Source: Pseudomonas frederiksbergensis (GTDB taxonomy: Bacteria > Pseudomonadota > Gammaproteobacteria > Pseudomonadales > Pseudomonadaceae). From it: a stretch of 64,000 nt of DNA. Made by a program: the position numbers and the translations under genes. Position 1 is the stretch's first letter, and each line of letters begins with the position of its first letter. Below the pieces are notes generated by a model, which saw nothing but the letters and a program-made list of their open reading frames with translations, was not told where the DNA came from and did no database searches. Below are positions 41,517 through 50,670 of the stretch, one piece after another. The stretch is from contig NZ_JQGJ02000003.1 in the NCBI RefSeq assembly GCF_000802155.2, positions 186,001 through 250,000 of the forward strand, read 5' to 3'.

Positions 41517-43376
41517 ATGTCCTTTGCTTCCCTCGGTCTCTCCGAGGCTTTAGTTGGCGCCATCGAAGCCGCCGGCTACACCCAGCCTACCCCGGTGCAA
41601 CAGCGGGCCATCCCCGCCGTGTTGCAAGGTCGCGACCTGATGGTCGCTGCACAGACAGGTACTGGCAAGACCGGCGGTTTCGCCCTTCCCATCCTGGAGC
41701 GGCTGTTCCCCAACGGTCATCCAGACAAATCCCAGCGCCACGGCCCGCGCCAACCGCGCGTACTGGTCCTGACCCCCACCCGCGAACTGGCCGCCCAGGT
41801 GCACGAGAGTTTCAAGGTCTACGCTCGCGACCTGAAGTTCGTCAGCGCCTGCATTTTCGGCGGTGTCGGCATGAACCCGCAGGTCCAGGCCATGGCGCGT
41901 GGCGTCGATGTGCTGGTGGCCTGCCCCGGCCGTCTCCTGGACCTGGCCGGGCAAGGCAGTGTCGATCTGTCCCACGTGGAAATCCTCGTGCTGGACGAAG
42001 CTGACCGCATGCTCGACATGGGGTTTGTCCATGACGTGAAGAAAGTGCTGGCGCGCCTGCCGGCCAAGCGCCAGAACTTGCTGTTCTCGGCGACCTTCTC
42101 CAAGGACATTACCGACCTTGCCGGCAAGCTGTTGCACAACCCGGAACGTATCGAAGTCACCCCGCCGAACACCACGGTCGAGCGCATCGAGCAACGGGTT
42201 TTCCGCCTGCCGGCCAGCCACAAGCGTGCCCTGCTGGCGCATTTGATCACCACAGGCGCCTGGGAACAGGTCCTGGTGTTCACCCGCACCAAGCATGGCG
42301 CCAACCGCCTGGCTGAATACCTCGACAAACATGGCCTGCCAGCCGTGGCGATCCACGGCAACAAGAGCCAGAACGCCCGCACCAAGGCCTTGGCCGACTT
42401 CAAGGCTGGCGAAGTGCGCATCCTGGTCGCCACCGACATCGCCGCCCGAGGCCTGGATATCGACCAACTGCCCCATGTGGTCAACTTCGAGCTGCCGAAC
42501 GTCGATGAAGACTACGTGCACCGTATCGGCCGTACCGGCCGGGCCGGTCGTTCGGGCGAAGCGATTTCCCTGGTCGCGCCGGACGAGGAAAAGCTGCTCA
42601 AGAGCATCGAGCGCATGACCAAGCAGAAGATTCCCGACGGCGATCTGATGGGCTTCGATGCCAGCACGATCGAGGCCGAGAAGCCGGAAGTACGCGAGCG
42701 TCCGGATGTTCGCAATCCGCGCAACCCACGCGGCCCGCGGGGCGATGGCCCGAATGGCGGCGGTGGCGGTCGCAAGGATAAAGGCAAGGACAAGGGCAAG
42801 GAAAAATCTGCCACCAACGGTCGCGGCGAACGCCCGGCCCGCGAGCAGAAGCCTCGCGAAGGAACGCCGGCCCGCGAACAGCAGCGCCCTGCTCCTCGCG
42901 CCGCGGCGGATCGTGCCCCTGACGAGTTCCTCGACGACGATATCGATAACTTCGGCAACCGTGTCGACTATGTGCCACAGCAGAAACCGGCCCAGGGACG
43001 CGGTCGTCGTCCTGGCGCCCCGGCACAAGGGGCAGGTTCGGGCGCACCACGCGGTGGCCAGCCACAAGGGCGCCAGAACGGTCCGCGTAACAGCAACGGC
43101 TCGTCCACCGGCACCCCGCCAGCCAAACGCAGTGGCCCGCGTAACGGCGCCCCACGTGACGGCCAGGCCCGCCGCGAAGAGTCCCGTCCTCGCCGCCAGG
43201 CCCGTGGTGATGACCAACCACGCCAGGAACCCGCCGTGCAGAACCCGCGTGGCAACCAGCCTAAAATCATCCACAAGGAATCGAAAACCGATCGTTTCCC
43301 GACGCCTGAACAGCTGGATCAATTGCCAAGCCGTCCCCGTGGCGAAAAACCGGCGTTGCTGACGCGCAATCGCTGA
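41517..43376 (+). CDS. rhlE: RhlE-type DEAD-box RNA helicase with long basic tail
   Basis: 619 residues. Helicase core to about residue 380 with [54 protein letters not shown] and [11 protein letters not shown] motifs. The remaining 240 residues are low-complexity: [26 protein letters not shown], many RRPGAP and RNG pieces, rich in Arg, Gly, Pro and Gln, ending with [16 protein letters not shown]. This disordered RNA-binding tail marks the RhlE2 type of Pseudomonas, implicated in RNA decay and ribosome biogenesis. ATG at 41517 has CAGGA six bases upstream. Confidence 0.92.
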   Translation: MSFASLGLSEALVGAIEAAGYTQPTPVQQRAIPAVLQGRDLMVAAQTGTGKTGGFALPILERLFPNGHPDKSQRHGPRQPRVLVLTPTRELAAQVHESFKVYARDLKFVSACIFGGVGMNPQVQAMARGVDVLVACPGRLLDLAGQGSVDLSHVEILVLDEADRMLDMGFVHDVKKVLARLPAKRQNLLFSATFSKDITDLAGKLLHNPERIEVTPPNTTVERIEQRVFRLPASHKRALLAHLITTGAWEQVLVFTRTKHGANRLAEYLDKHGLPAVAIHGNKSQNARTKALADFKAGEVRILVATDIAARGLDIDQLPHVVNFELPNVDEDYVHRIGRTGRAGRSGEAISLVAPDEEKLLKSIERMTKQKIPDGDLMGFDASTIEAEKPEVRERPDVRNPRNPRGPRGDGPNGGGGGRKDKGKDKGKEKSATNGRGERPAREQKPREGTPAREQQRPAPRAAADRAPDEFLDDDIDNFGNRVDYVPQQKPAQGRGRRPGAPAQGAGSGAPRGGQPQGRQNGPRNSNGSSTGTPPAKRSGPRNGAPRDGQARREESRPRRQARGDDQPRQEPAVQNPRGNQPKIIHKESKTDRFPTPEQLDQLPSRPRGEKPALLTRNR

Positions 43377-43390
43377 GTTTTTCCAAGTTG

Positions 43391-43430
43391 TAAAAAAACG
43401 CCCCTGGCCGCAAGACCAGGGGCGTTTTTT
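43391..43430. terminator. Bidirectional terminator between rhlE and yceI
   Basis: CGCCCCTGG (43399-43407) and CCAGGGGCG (43416-43424) with A7 before and T6 after. It serves rhlE on the plus strand and the yceI gene on the minus strand. Confidence 0.92.
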
Positions 43431-43444
43431 GTCAGGCGCGAACG

Positions 43445-44026
43445 TTACTTCGCTTTGACGCCTTCAAATGTCACGTACAGCTCGACCACGTCGGACGCTG
43501 GGCCCAGGTCCTTCTGCTTGCCGAAGTCGGAACGCTTGATGGTGGTGGTACCTTCGAAGCCGGCACGGTAGCCGCCCCACGGGTCCTTACCTTCGCCCAG
43601 GAAAGTCGCCTTGACCACGACCGGCTTGGTCACGCCCAGCAGGGTCAGGTCGCCGGTCACGTCGGCAGTGTTCTTACCGGTGGACTTGACGCTGGTGGAT
43701 ACGAAGGTGGCCTTGCCGAATTTGCTGGCGTCCAGGAAGTCAGCGCTGGCGATGTGCTTGTCGCGTTCGGCGTGGTTGGTAAACACGCTGGCGGTGTTGA
43801 CGTTGAATTCGATCTTGCTGTCTTCAGGCTTGGCGGCGTCAAAGCTGAACTTGCCGTCGATGTCCTTGAAAGTACCGGTGATGTAGCTATAGCCCAGGTG
43901 GCTGATCTTGAAATCAACGAAGGCGTGCTGGCCTTCCTTGTCGACCACATAGTCTGCAGCCATGGCCTGGCCGGCGGACATCAGGGCAGAACCGATTGCC
44001 AGGGCGGCGAGCGTCTTTTTCAACAT
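43445..44026 (-). CDS. YceI-family periplasmic lipocalin-like protein
   Basis: 193 residues. Signal peptide [23 protein letters not shown], mature [28 protein letters not shown]. YceI folds as a lipocalin that binds isoprenoid-type lipids. Start at 44026 preceded by AAAGGAAT; an upstream-open frame begins 11 codons earlier without a ribosome site. Downstream partner of the cytochrome b561 gene, a pairing also seen as yceJ-yceI in enterobacteria. Confidence 0.9.
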   Translation of the reverse strand: MLKKTLAALAIGSALMSAGQAMAADYVVDKEGQHAFVDFKISHLGYSYITGTFKDIDGKFSFDAAKPEDSKIEFNVNTASVFTNHAERDKHIASADFLDASKFGKATFVSTSVKSTGKNTADVTGDLTLLGVTKPVVVKATFLGEGKDPWGGYRAGFEGTTTIKRSDFGKQKDLGPASDVVELYVTFEGVKAK

Positions 44027-44058
44027 GCTTTCTATTCCTTTGGAGTCGAGGTTGAACA

Positions 44059-44610
44059 TCAGGCTTGGCGCCCCAGCATTCGCTTGAGGGTCGCGTCACG
44101 GTCGATAAAGTGATGCTTCAATGCTGCCAACGCATGAAGGCCGGAAAAAATTACCAGCGCCCATGCGAGATACAGGTGAATCTGGCCGGCGACGTCTGCC
44201 TGATCGGGCAGTCCAGACACCAGCGCGGGTACTTCAAACAGACCAAACACCGAGATCCCGACACCGTCTGCGGTGGAAATCAGGTAACCGGCGATCATCA
44301 CGGCGAACAGCCCGAGATACAGTGCGCTATGACCAAGCTTGGCGCCGACGCGAGTCAGGCGTCCGTAGGTTTCCAGTGTCGGCGGCGGCGGGCTGACGAA
44401 ACGCCAGATCACCCGCAGCACCATCACCGCCAACAACACCAGGCCGATGCTCTTGTGCAGCTCCGGCGCGTCTTTACGCCAAGTGCTGTAGTAATCCAGC
44501 CCGACCATCCACAGGCCCAACGCAAACAACCCGTACACCGCGAGGGCAACGGCCCAGTGCGAAACGATGCTGACCCAGCCATAGCGAGAAGAAGAGTTGC
44601 GTAGCTGCAT
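44059..44610 (-). CDS. Cytochrome b561-family membrane protein (YceJ-like)
   Basis: 183 residues and four membrane helices. Heme-ligating histidines are placed as expected: [11 protein letters not shown] in helix 1, [23 protein letters not shown] in helix 2, and [28 protein letters not shown] at the end. Di-heme b-type quinone/cytochrome oxidoreductase of the inner membrane. In operon with the YceI gene 32 bp downstream, probably redox-coupled with it. Confidence 0.88.
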   Translation of the reverse strand: MQLRNSSSRYGWVSIVSHWAVALAVYGLFALGLWMVGLDYYSTWRKDAPELHKSIGLVLLAVMVLRVIWRFVSPPPPTLETYGRLTRVGAKLGHSALYLGLFAVMIAGYLISTADGVGISVFGLFEVPALVSGLPDQADVAGQIHLYLAWALVIFSGLHALAALKHHFIDRDATLKRMLGRQA

Positions 44611-44793
44611 TGCTCATATCCTGTAAAAACTGTGACCAAGACTAGCGAGTTATCTATCGATTTAAAGCGGAAATTTTTGCTTTGAAATATCGAGAAATAC
44701 GATGATCAGTCTGGGAGCTGTGCGTTAAGGAAAGATTAAAGCGATGGACTGCGTGATGGCGAGGCGGGTGCAGGAGGTCAGCTTGGGCTTGGA

Positions 44794-44822
44794 GGCCTCT
44801 TCGCGAGCAGGCTCGTTCTTGC
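44794..44822. repeat. REP fragment
   Basis: GGCCTCTTCGCGAGCAGGCTCGTTCTTGCC is a decayed REP element downstream of the small-lipoprotein pair. The 44611-44854 stretch has nothing else I can identify. Confidence 0.5.
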
Positions 44823-44854
44823 CAAAGCCACTTATGGCCCACCGCCTCCTGGAG

Positions 44855-45000
44855 TCACTTGTTGATGCATTCAGCCCTATAAGGGTCTATGTCACATCTA
44901 TAAACCAATTGAGGATCGTGCTTTTTTAGCACCGTACGGCCATCAGCACAGCCACCGACACCAAATACTGCCAATAGCATTAAGCCGCTATTAATTTCAT
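44855..45000 (-). pseudogene. Frameshifted small lipoprotein, paralogue of the 45039 gene
   Basis: From the ATG at 44998-45000 (GGAG eight bases upstream) the frame gives MKLIAA and then stops at TAA. One base shift restores LMLLAVFGVGGCADGRT, ending DPQLVYRCDIDPYRAECINK and a TGA at 44855. One extra T in the GCGGCTTAATG stretch would rejoin the parts into a 48-residue lipoprotein with lipobox VGGC. The tail matches DPQMDYKCVFDPYKPEC of the next gene. Thus a frameshift or a sequencing slip in a recent paralogue. Confidence 0.7.
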
Positions 45001-45038
45001 ATCAACTCCAGCTTCTACGAGGTTAAAGTTGCGAACTA

Positions 45039-45200
45039 TTAATTCACCGAACACTCAGGCTTGTAGGGATCGAACACGCACTTGTAATCCATTTGAGGGT
45101 CCCGCTTCGGAGTCACCGGAACCATCAGGGGATCATGGCCTTCGCCATAGACACACCCATACATGGAAACCAGTACGACCACACCCATCACTATTTTCAT
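45039..45200 (-). CDS. Small lipoprotein of 53 residues
   Basis: Too short for usual ORF filters. Begins MKIVMGVVVLVSMYGCVYG with a GGAGCG site 5-10 bases upstream; the hydrophobic leader and Cys16 suggest a lipoprotein. The mature part has two Cys (YKCVFDPYKPEC) in a spacing repeated in the paralogue at 44855. A forward ORF at 45029-45229 across it is antisense. No family known to me. Probably exported and anchored; function unknown. 45201-45370 upstream shows nothing definite. Confidence 0.65.
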   Translation of the reverse strand: MKIVMGVVVLVSMYGCVYGEGHDPLMVPVTPKRDPQMDYKCVFDPYKPECSVN

Positions 45201-45370
45201 ACATCGCTCCTGTTTTTCGAGGAGCCTAGACTTATGGCGGGGTGCGTTCTATCGCCTGCTTCCGGTTAACGGGTGGGAAGTTTCCGATATATCGTAAAGA
45301 GGTGTAGGACGTCAGCGTTCGCTATACGACGCTGGGCGCTGGAGGACAGCGTCGGCGCGCCTGAATGTCG

Positions 45371-45401
45371 AAAAAAAAGCGGCCCTTGGGCCGCGTTTTT
45401 T
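45371..45401. terminator. Terminator of the amine oxidase gene
   Basis: GCGGCCC (45379-45385), TT, GGGCCGC (45388-45394) with A8 on the left and T7 on the right. On the minus strand the A run becomes the T tract 12 bp beyond the oxidase stop codon. Confidence 0.9.
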
Positions 45402-45412
45402 ACGCCTGAACG

Positions 45413-47173
45413 TTACTGAGCCTTGGTCTCAGTGGTCGTCGCCGGTTTGGCGACCGGCTTCTTGACCGGCTCGGCCTTCTTCACCGGGGCCTTGGCCGGG
45501 GATTTTTTGGCCGGTGCCTTGGCGGCCGGTTTTTTCGCCGCAGGCTTGGCCGCAGTTTTCTTGGCCGGCTCGGCTTTCGCCGGGGCCGGCGCTGGTGGTG
45601 CTACCGGGGCCGGCGCTGGAGCAGGTGCCGGTGCGGGCGCTGGAGGCGGTGCTACCGGCTCGGGGGCCTTGGCCGGCTCGGGCTTCTTGTCGTCATCCGA
45701 GCCACCGAACAGGTTGCTGAAGAAGTTGCCCTTCTTCGCTGCCACCGCGCCAGCAGCCGCCGCTGCGGCTGGGGCGACCTTCGGCGGTTCGAAGGATTTG
45801 CCAGCGGCCAGGTCTTCTACCTGGCTGGCGGCACGTTGGCCACTGCGCAGCGCGCCTTCCAAAGTGCCTGGATACATAGCGTCAGTGTGTTCACCGGCAA
45901 AGGCTACGCGCTGCAATGGCTTTTCCCACAAACGCCAGTATTTGCTGATCTGGCCCGGACCAAACGCCAGGTAAGCGCCGCCCATGGACGGGTCGGTGCT
46001 GTAGCGCCGGATTTCATAACCGGTGAATGCGCCACGGGCCTGTGGATAAAACGCGTGCAGGCGAATCAGCACCTGGTCGACCATCTGCTTGTCGCCGAAG
46101 GCCTGCATCACCCGTGCGTTGTCGCCGGACAGGTTGATGACCACGTTGGCGCCGCCCTTCATGGCCGGCTCGATCCACATCATGCCCAGGCCGGTGTTGC
46201 TGTAGATCTCACCCGACATGCGCGCCTTGCTGTCCCAGACCGGGGTCTTGAACTTGAGCATGATCTGGTCGCGCCAACCGTAGTTGGTGCCTTTGATCGC
46301 CCCCTGGTGCTGGGCATCCAGGGCCGGCGTCAGCTGGATCTTGTTCAGTGCGCGCAGCGGCACGGCGAGTACCACGTAGTCAGCCTGGTAACCGACGCTG
46401 CCGACCTTGACGGTGACGCCGTCCTTGTCCTGGGAAATGGCCGAGACCGGTGAACCGGTCTTGATGGTCTTCAGTTGCTTGACGAACGCCTGGGCCAATA
46501 CCGGGCTGCCACCCAGCAGGCGCGAGGCGCGCCGGTCACGGTCGGACACGCCGCGATAGACGCGGTTCTGCTGGGCAAAATACAGCAGCGAAAGGCGCGA
46601 AGGCTCGTCATAGCGCGTGCGTATTTCCTGATTGACCAATTGCCGCGCGGTGGCGGGCAATTGCAAACGGTCGAGCCAGTTGGACACAGTGATCTGGTCG
46701 AGGGCGTGCAGCGTGTTGGTGGCCGCCGGGTTCAGCGGATCGTCGATGGACCGCGCCAGCTCATCCAGGGTGGTTTCATAGCGCTTGAGCGCTTCGGCTG
46801 TGGCGGGCTGTTTGGTCGCCAGGTCGGCGGCGGTGAAATAAGTGCCATCGATCAGGTAGCTGGGAGTCCGCACGAATTCCGGTGCCGGCGTGGTGCCCAG
46901 CTTGAAGGTGGAAACGTACTTGTTCAGCACAGGCTGGGTCTTTTCGTTGCCGATCCACTCGCTGGTGGCCATGCCCGACCGGCCACCCAGGCTCGGCTTG
47001 GCTTCCAGCAGGGTCACGGCCCAGCCCTTGTTCTGCAGCTCGTAGGCCGCCGTCAGCCCGGCCAACCCACCGCCGATGACGATGGCCGTCGGTTGTTTGT
47101 CCTTGGCCAGCGCCGAAACGCTGAACAGCCCTATCATCACCAGCGCACAGGCGCGCAGCCAACCAGCAGACAT
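45413..47173 (-). CDS. FAD amine oxidase with AlgP-like Lys/Ala/Pro tail
   Basis: 586 residues. Signal peptide to about residue 23, then FAD-binding AIVIGGGLAGLTAAYELQNKG, GGRSGMATSEW and a C-terminal FAD motif FAGEHTDAMYPGTLEGALRSG near residue 440, i.e. an amine oxidase / flavin-dependent oxidase core. After about residue 475 comes a low-complexity tail of Pro/Ala runs and repeats of KPAAKKPAAKAPAKKSPAK, resembling histone H1 and Pseudomonas AlgP. Exported oxidase with a basic tail is odd. Substrate unknown. Confidence 0.85.
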   Translation of the reverse strand: MSAGWLRACALVMIGLFSVSALAKDKQPTAIVIGGGLAGLTAAYELQNKGWAVTLLEAKPSLGGRSGMATSEWIGNEKTQPVLNKYVSTFKLGTTPAPEFVRTPSYLIDGTYFTAADLATKQPATAEALKRYETTLDELARSIDDPLNPAATNTLHALDQITVSNWLDRLQLPATARQLVNQEIRTRYDEPSRLSLLYFAQQNRVYRGVSDRDRRASRLLGGSPVLAQAFVKQLKTIKTGSPVSAISQDKDGVTVKVGSVGYQADYVVLAVPLRALNKIQLTPALDAQHQGAIKGTNYGWRDQIMLKFKTPVWDSKARMSGEIYSNTGLGMMWIEPAMKGGANVVINLSGDNARVMQAFGDKQMVDQVLIRLHAFYPQARGAFTGYEIRRYSTDPSMGGAYLAFGPGQISKYWRLWEKPLQRVAFAGEHTDAMYPGTLEGALRSGQRAASQVEDLAAGKSFEPPKVAPAAAAAAGAVAAKKGNFFSNLFGGSDDDKKPEPAKAPEPVAPPPAPAPAPAPAPAPVAPPAPAPAKAEPAKKTAAKPAAKKPAAKAPAKKSPAKAPVKKAEPVKKPVAKPATTTETKAQ

Positions 47174-47214
47174 TCAACGAACTCCGGATTAAAACGTAGG
47201 AAATTTCAGCTTTC

Positions 47215-47252
47215 GAGCCAGTCGGCTCTCGGTTTTTCGAGCCAGTCGGCTC
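47215..47252. repeat. Two palindromes in tandem, 24-bp period
   Basis: GAGCC-AGTC-GGCTC occurs at 47215-47228 and again at 47239-47252, each within TTTCGAGCCAGTCGGCTC. Perfect dyads spaced about two helical turns in the gap between the divergent amine oxidase and bioA; possible paired operator sites or a mini-repeat insertion. Confidence 0.6.
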
Positions 47253-47420
47253 CGGGAACGGCGAAGAATACGTCAGCCATCAAAGCGCCGCCAGCGACGT
47301 CTATCGCCTTGTCCATAGTAGCCGGAACGACACAATGGGTTGTCCCCACGTCCGCCATTGCATAGGCTTGCGCGATTGTTTTGCCCGCGCCCGCCGCGAG
47401 CTGCCTCGAGGAGACTGTAC

Positions 47421-48827
47421 ATGGGCCTGAATAACCAGTGGATGCAACGCGACCTCGCGGTGCTGTGGCACCCCTGCACCCAGATGAAAGATCACGAACA
47501 ACTGCCGTTGATCCCTATCAAGCGCGGCGAAGGCGTGTGGCTGGAAGACTTCGAAGGCAAGCGCTACCTCGATGCCGTCAGCTCCTGGTGGGTCAACGTG
47601 TTTGGCCACGCCAACCCGCGCATCAACCAGCGCATCAAGGACCAGGTCGATCAGCTGGAGCATGTGATCCTCGCCGGTTTCAGCCACCAACCGGTGATCG
47701 AGCTGTCCGAGCGCCTGGTGAAAATGACGCCCGAAGGCCTGACCCGGTGTTTTTATGCCGACAACGGCTCGTCCTGCATCGAAGTCGCGATGAAGATGAG
47801 CTTTCACTACTGGATCAATCGCGGCCAGCCCGCCAAGAAACGCTTCGTCACCCTGAGCAACAGCTACCACGGCGAAACCATCGCGGCGATGTCGGTGGGC
47901 GACGTGCCGTTGTTCACCGAAACCTACAAGGCGCTGCTGCTGGACACGATCAAGGTGCCCAGCCCCGACTGCTACCACCGTCCCGAGGGCATGGGCTGGG
48001 AAGAACATTCGCGAAACATGTTCGCGGCCATGGAACAGACCCTCGCCGAACACCACGGCAGCGTCGCCGCCGTGATCGTCGAGCCGCTGATCCAGGGCGC
48101 CGGTGGCATGCGCATGTATCACCCGGTGTACCTGAAGTTGCTACGCGAAGCCTGCGACCGCTATGGCGTGCACCTGATCCACGATGAAATCGCTGTCGGC
48201 TTCGGTCGCACCGGGACGATGTTCGCCTGTGAACAGGCCGGTATCACACCGGACTTCCTTTGCCTGTCCAAGGCCCTGACGGGCGGCTATTTGCCGCTGG
48301 CGGCGTGCGTGACCACCGATGACGTCTACAACGCGTTCTACGACGACTATCCGACGTTGCGCGCCTTCCTGCATTCCCACAGCTACACCGGTAACCCGCT
48401 GGCCTGCGCGGCGGCCCTGGCGACCCTCGACATCTTCGAAGAAGACAACGTCATCCAGACCAACCTGGCCCTGGCCCAGCGCATGGCGAGCGCCACCGCG
48501 CACCTGGCCGATCACCCGAACGTGGCAGAAGTCCGCCAGACCGGCATGGTGCTGGCCATCGAGATGGTCAAGGACAAGGCCAGCAAAACCGCTTACCCCT
48601 GGCAGGAACGCCGTGGCCTGGCGGTGTTCCAGCATGCCCTGGAGCGCGGTGCTTTACTGCGGCCGCTGGGCAGCGTGGTCTATTTTCTGCCACCGTATGT
48701 CATCACCCCGGAGCAGATCGATTTCCTCGCCGAAGTGGCCAGCGAAGGCATCGACATTGCCACCCGGGACAAGGTCAGCGTGGCGGTGCCGAAGGACTTC
48801 CATCCTGGCTATCGCGATCCGGGCTGA
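47421..48827 (+). CDS. bioA: Adenosylmethionine-8-amino-7-oxononanoate aminotransferase
   Basis: 468 residues. PLP enzyme making diaminopelargonate in biotin synthesis with SAM as amino donor. Motifs: LWHPCTQMKDHE at the start, YADNGSSCIEVAMKM, HIDEIAVGFGRTGTMFACEQ-like segment (HDEIAVGFGRTG), and CLSKALTGGYLPLA with the PLP-binding Lys. ATG at 47421 with GAGGAG nine bases upstream. Away from the other bio genes, as usual in Pseudomonas. Next to rsmE downstream. Confidence 0.96.
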   Translation: MGLNNQWMQRDLAVLWHPCTQMKDHEQLPLIPIKRGEGVWLEDFEGKRYLDAVSSWWVNVFGHANPRINQRIKDQVDQLEHVILAGFSHQPVIELSERLVKMTPEGLTRCFYADNGSSCIEVAMKMSFHYWINRGQPAKKRFVTLSNSYHGETIAAMSVGDVPLFTETYKALLLDTIKVPSPDCYHRPEGMGWEEHSRNMFAAMEQTLAEHHGSVAAVIVEPLIQGAGGMRMYHPVYLKLLREACDRYGVHLIHDEIAVGFGRTGTMFACEQAGITPDFLCLSKALTGGYLPLAACVTTDDVYNAFYDDYPTLRAFLHSHSYTGNPLACAAALATLDIFEEDNVIQTNLALAQRMASATAHLADHPNVAEVRQTGMVLAIEMVKDKASKTAYPWQERRGLAVFQHALERGALLRPLGSVVYFLPPYVITPEQIDFLAEVASEGIDIATRDKVSVAVPKDFHPGYRDPG

Positions 48828-48840
48828 CGACAAATTTCTC

Positions 48841-48934
48841 TGTGGCGAGGGAGCTTGCTCCCGCTGGGCTGCGTAGCGGCCCCATTTTTGCGATTGCTGC
48901 GCAATCGAGCGGGAGCAAGCTCCCTCGCCACAAC
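48841..48934. repeat. REPIN between bioA and rsmE
   Basis: TGTGGCGAGGGAGCTTGCTCCCGCT at 48841 and the inverse AGCGGGAGCAAGCTCCCTCGCCACA ending at 48932 are almost exact inverted copies with a spacer of about 42 bases. Confidence 0.9.
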
Positions 48935-48979
48935 AGCACTAGACCCAGCAGCAATGCACCCGTATCCAGAGAACGAAAC

Positions 48980-49699
48980 ATGAGACTGTCCCGCTTCTTT
49001 ATCGACACACCCCTGAGCCTCGGCGACCACGAGCTGCCCGAAGCCCAGGCCCACTACATCGGCCGGGTGCTGCGCATGGCCGAGGGCGATGCGGTGCAGG
49101 TGTTCGACGGCTCCGGCCAGGAGTTTCGCGGGACCCTGGCCGAGGTCGGCAAGAAACGCGTGCGCGTGCAGCTCGACGAGCAGTTTGCCGGGCAGGCCGA
49201 ATCGCCGCTGCGCATCCACCTCGGCCAGGGCCTGTCCCGCGGCGAGCGCATGGATTGGGCGATCCAGAAGGCCACCGAACTGGGCGTCAATGAGATCACA
49301 CCGATCTTCACCGAGCGCTGCGAAGTGCGCCTCAAGGACGAGCGCGCCGACAAGCGCCTGCTGCATTGGCGGCAGGTGGCGATCAGTGCCTGCGAGCAAT
49401 GCGGACGCTCCACCGTGCCGGTGATCCACCCGCCATTGCTGTTGGCCGACTGGTTGAAGCAGGCCGAAGCCGAATTGAAACTGGTGCTGCACCCGGTGGC
49501 CGATCCGCTGATCAGCCACCCCAAGCCATCGTCCCTGGCATTCCTGATCGGGCCCGAGGGCGGGTTGTCGGACGCTGAAGTAGAGCAGGCCAAGACCGCC
49601 GGCTACCACGCCGCCCGCCTCGGCCCCCGAGTGCTGCGCACCGAAACCGCGCCAGTGGTGGCGTTGGCAGTGGCGCAGCAGTTATGGGGGGATTTCTAA
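48980..49699 (+). CDS. rsmE: 16S rRNA m3U1498 methyltransferase RsmE
   Basis: 239 residues. SPOUT-class methyltransferase modifying U1498 of 16S rRNA. The N-terminal PUA-like domain (MRLSRFFIDTPLSL...HYIGRVLRMAEGDAVQVFDG) is followed by the knot with FLIGPEGGLSDAEVEQA and LGPRVLRTETAPVVALAV at the SAM site. The ATG at 48980 is preceded by a weak site (AGAACG). Confidence 0.95.
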   Translation: MRLSRFFIDTPLSLGDHELPEAQAHYIGRVLRMAEGDAVQVFDGSGQEFRGTLAEVGKKRVRVQLDEQFAGQAESPLRIHLGQGLSRGERMDWAIQKATELGVNEITPIFTERCEVRLKDERADKRLLHWRQVAISACEQCGRSTVPVIHPPLLLADWLKQAEAELKLVLHPVADPLISHPKPSSLAFLIGPEGGLSDAEVEQAKTAGYHAARLGPRVLRTETAPVVALAVAQQLWGDF

Positions 49700-49744
49700 A
49701 AGTCTGATGTAGCTCCCACAGTAGATCGCGGATGTCCTTGCGAC

Positions 49745-50647
49745 TTACTGCACCGGCTCACTGGTCGGCTTGGCAATGATCGCCTTCAATTCGCTGGTCA
49801 TCGGGAATTCCAGGTTCAGACCCTTGGGTGGGATCGGCTTCTGGAACCAGCGATCGTAGATCGCGTTGATTTCCCCAGACTTGTACAGGTCCGCCAGGGT
49901 CGAGTTGACCAGCGCCAGGAACTGCGGATCGTCCTTGCGCACCATGCAGCTGTAGATTTCCCGCGATTGTTCTTCCCCGACCACGACCCATTTATGCGGA
50001 TCACGCGCCTTGGCCCGCTCGCCGTAGAGCAGCGCGTCGTCCATGTAGAACGCCGCTGCCCGGCCGGTCTCGAGCATCTGGAAGGCTTCGCCGTGGTCCT
50101 TGGCGCTGATGACGAACATGTCGACTTTGTTGTCCTGGTTGTAGCTCTTGAGGAATCGCTCATTGGTGGTGCCGGCAGTGGTCACCACATTCTTGCCGCG
50201 CAGGTCGGCGAAGCTGTGGATACCGCTGTCCTTGGCGGTCAGCAGTTGGCCCTTCACGTAAATGAAACCGTAGGAAAACGCCACCTGCTTCTGCCGCTCG
50301 GCCGTTACGCCGGTGGAGCCGCATTCCAGGTCCACGGTGCCGTTCTGCACCAGTGGGATGCGGGTCTGGGACGTGACGAGGTTGTACTTCACGTTCAGTT
50401 GCGGCAACGCCAGTTGGTGCTGGATGCGCGCGACGATCTTGCTTGCCAGCTCCACCGAGTAGCCCATCGGTTTGCCGCTGTTGTCCGCAATGTAGGAAAA
50501 CGGCACGGAGGCGTCGCGGTAGCCCAAGGTGATGCTCTTGCTGCTGGCGATCTTGTCCAGGGTGCCGGTCGGTGGCGCTTCATTGGCGAAAGCCGAGGCG
50601 CTCAGCAACAGGCTCAGGGTGCAGCCGATCAACGTGATTTTTTGCAT
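49745..50647 (-). CDS. GltI-like amino-acid binding protein (orphan SBP)
   Basis: 300 residues. Signal peptide MQKITLIGCTLSLLLSASAFA; mature part has ITLGYRDASVPFSYIADNSGKPMGYSVE and TVDLECGSTGVTAERQKQVAFS, the pattern of glutamate/aspartate-type binding proteins such as GltI. Start MQKITL at 50647 chosen. It is 23 bp downstream of a DadA-like oxidase gene, so likely cotranscribed and feeding it, but no permease or ATPase is nearby. Confidence 0.85.
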   Translation of the reverse strand: MQKITLIGCTLSLLLSASAFANEAPPTGTLDKIASSKSITLGYRDASVPFSYIADNSGKPMGYSVELASKIVARIQHQLALPQLNVKYNLVTSQTRIPLVQNGTVDLECGSTGVTAERQKQVAFSYGFIYVKGQLLTAKDSGIHSFADLRGKNVVTTAGTTNERFLKSYNQDNKVDMFVISAKDHGEAFQMLETGRAAAFYMDDALLYGERAKARDPHKWVVVGEEQSREIYSCMVRKDDPQFLALVNSTLADLYKSGEINAIYDRWFQKPIPPKGLNLEFPMTSELKAIIAKPTSEPVQ

Positions 50648-50670
50648 TGTTATTCTCCGTTGCGGGTGGG

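Noticed and set aside
41550..43322. 590-codon minus-strand frame across rhlE
   Set aside because: Antisense shadow; its Arg/Ala/Gly-rich part mirrors the helicase tail.
45029..45229. 66-codon plus-strand frame
   Set aside because: It is antisense to the 53-residue lipoprotein, which has a better ribosome site, a lipobox and a paralogue.
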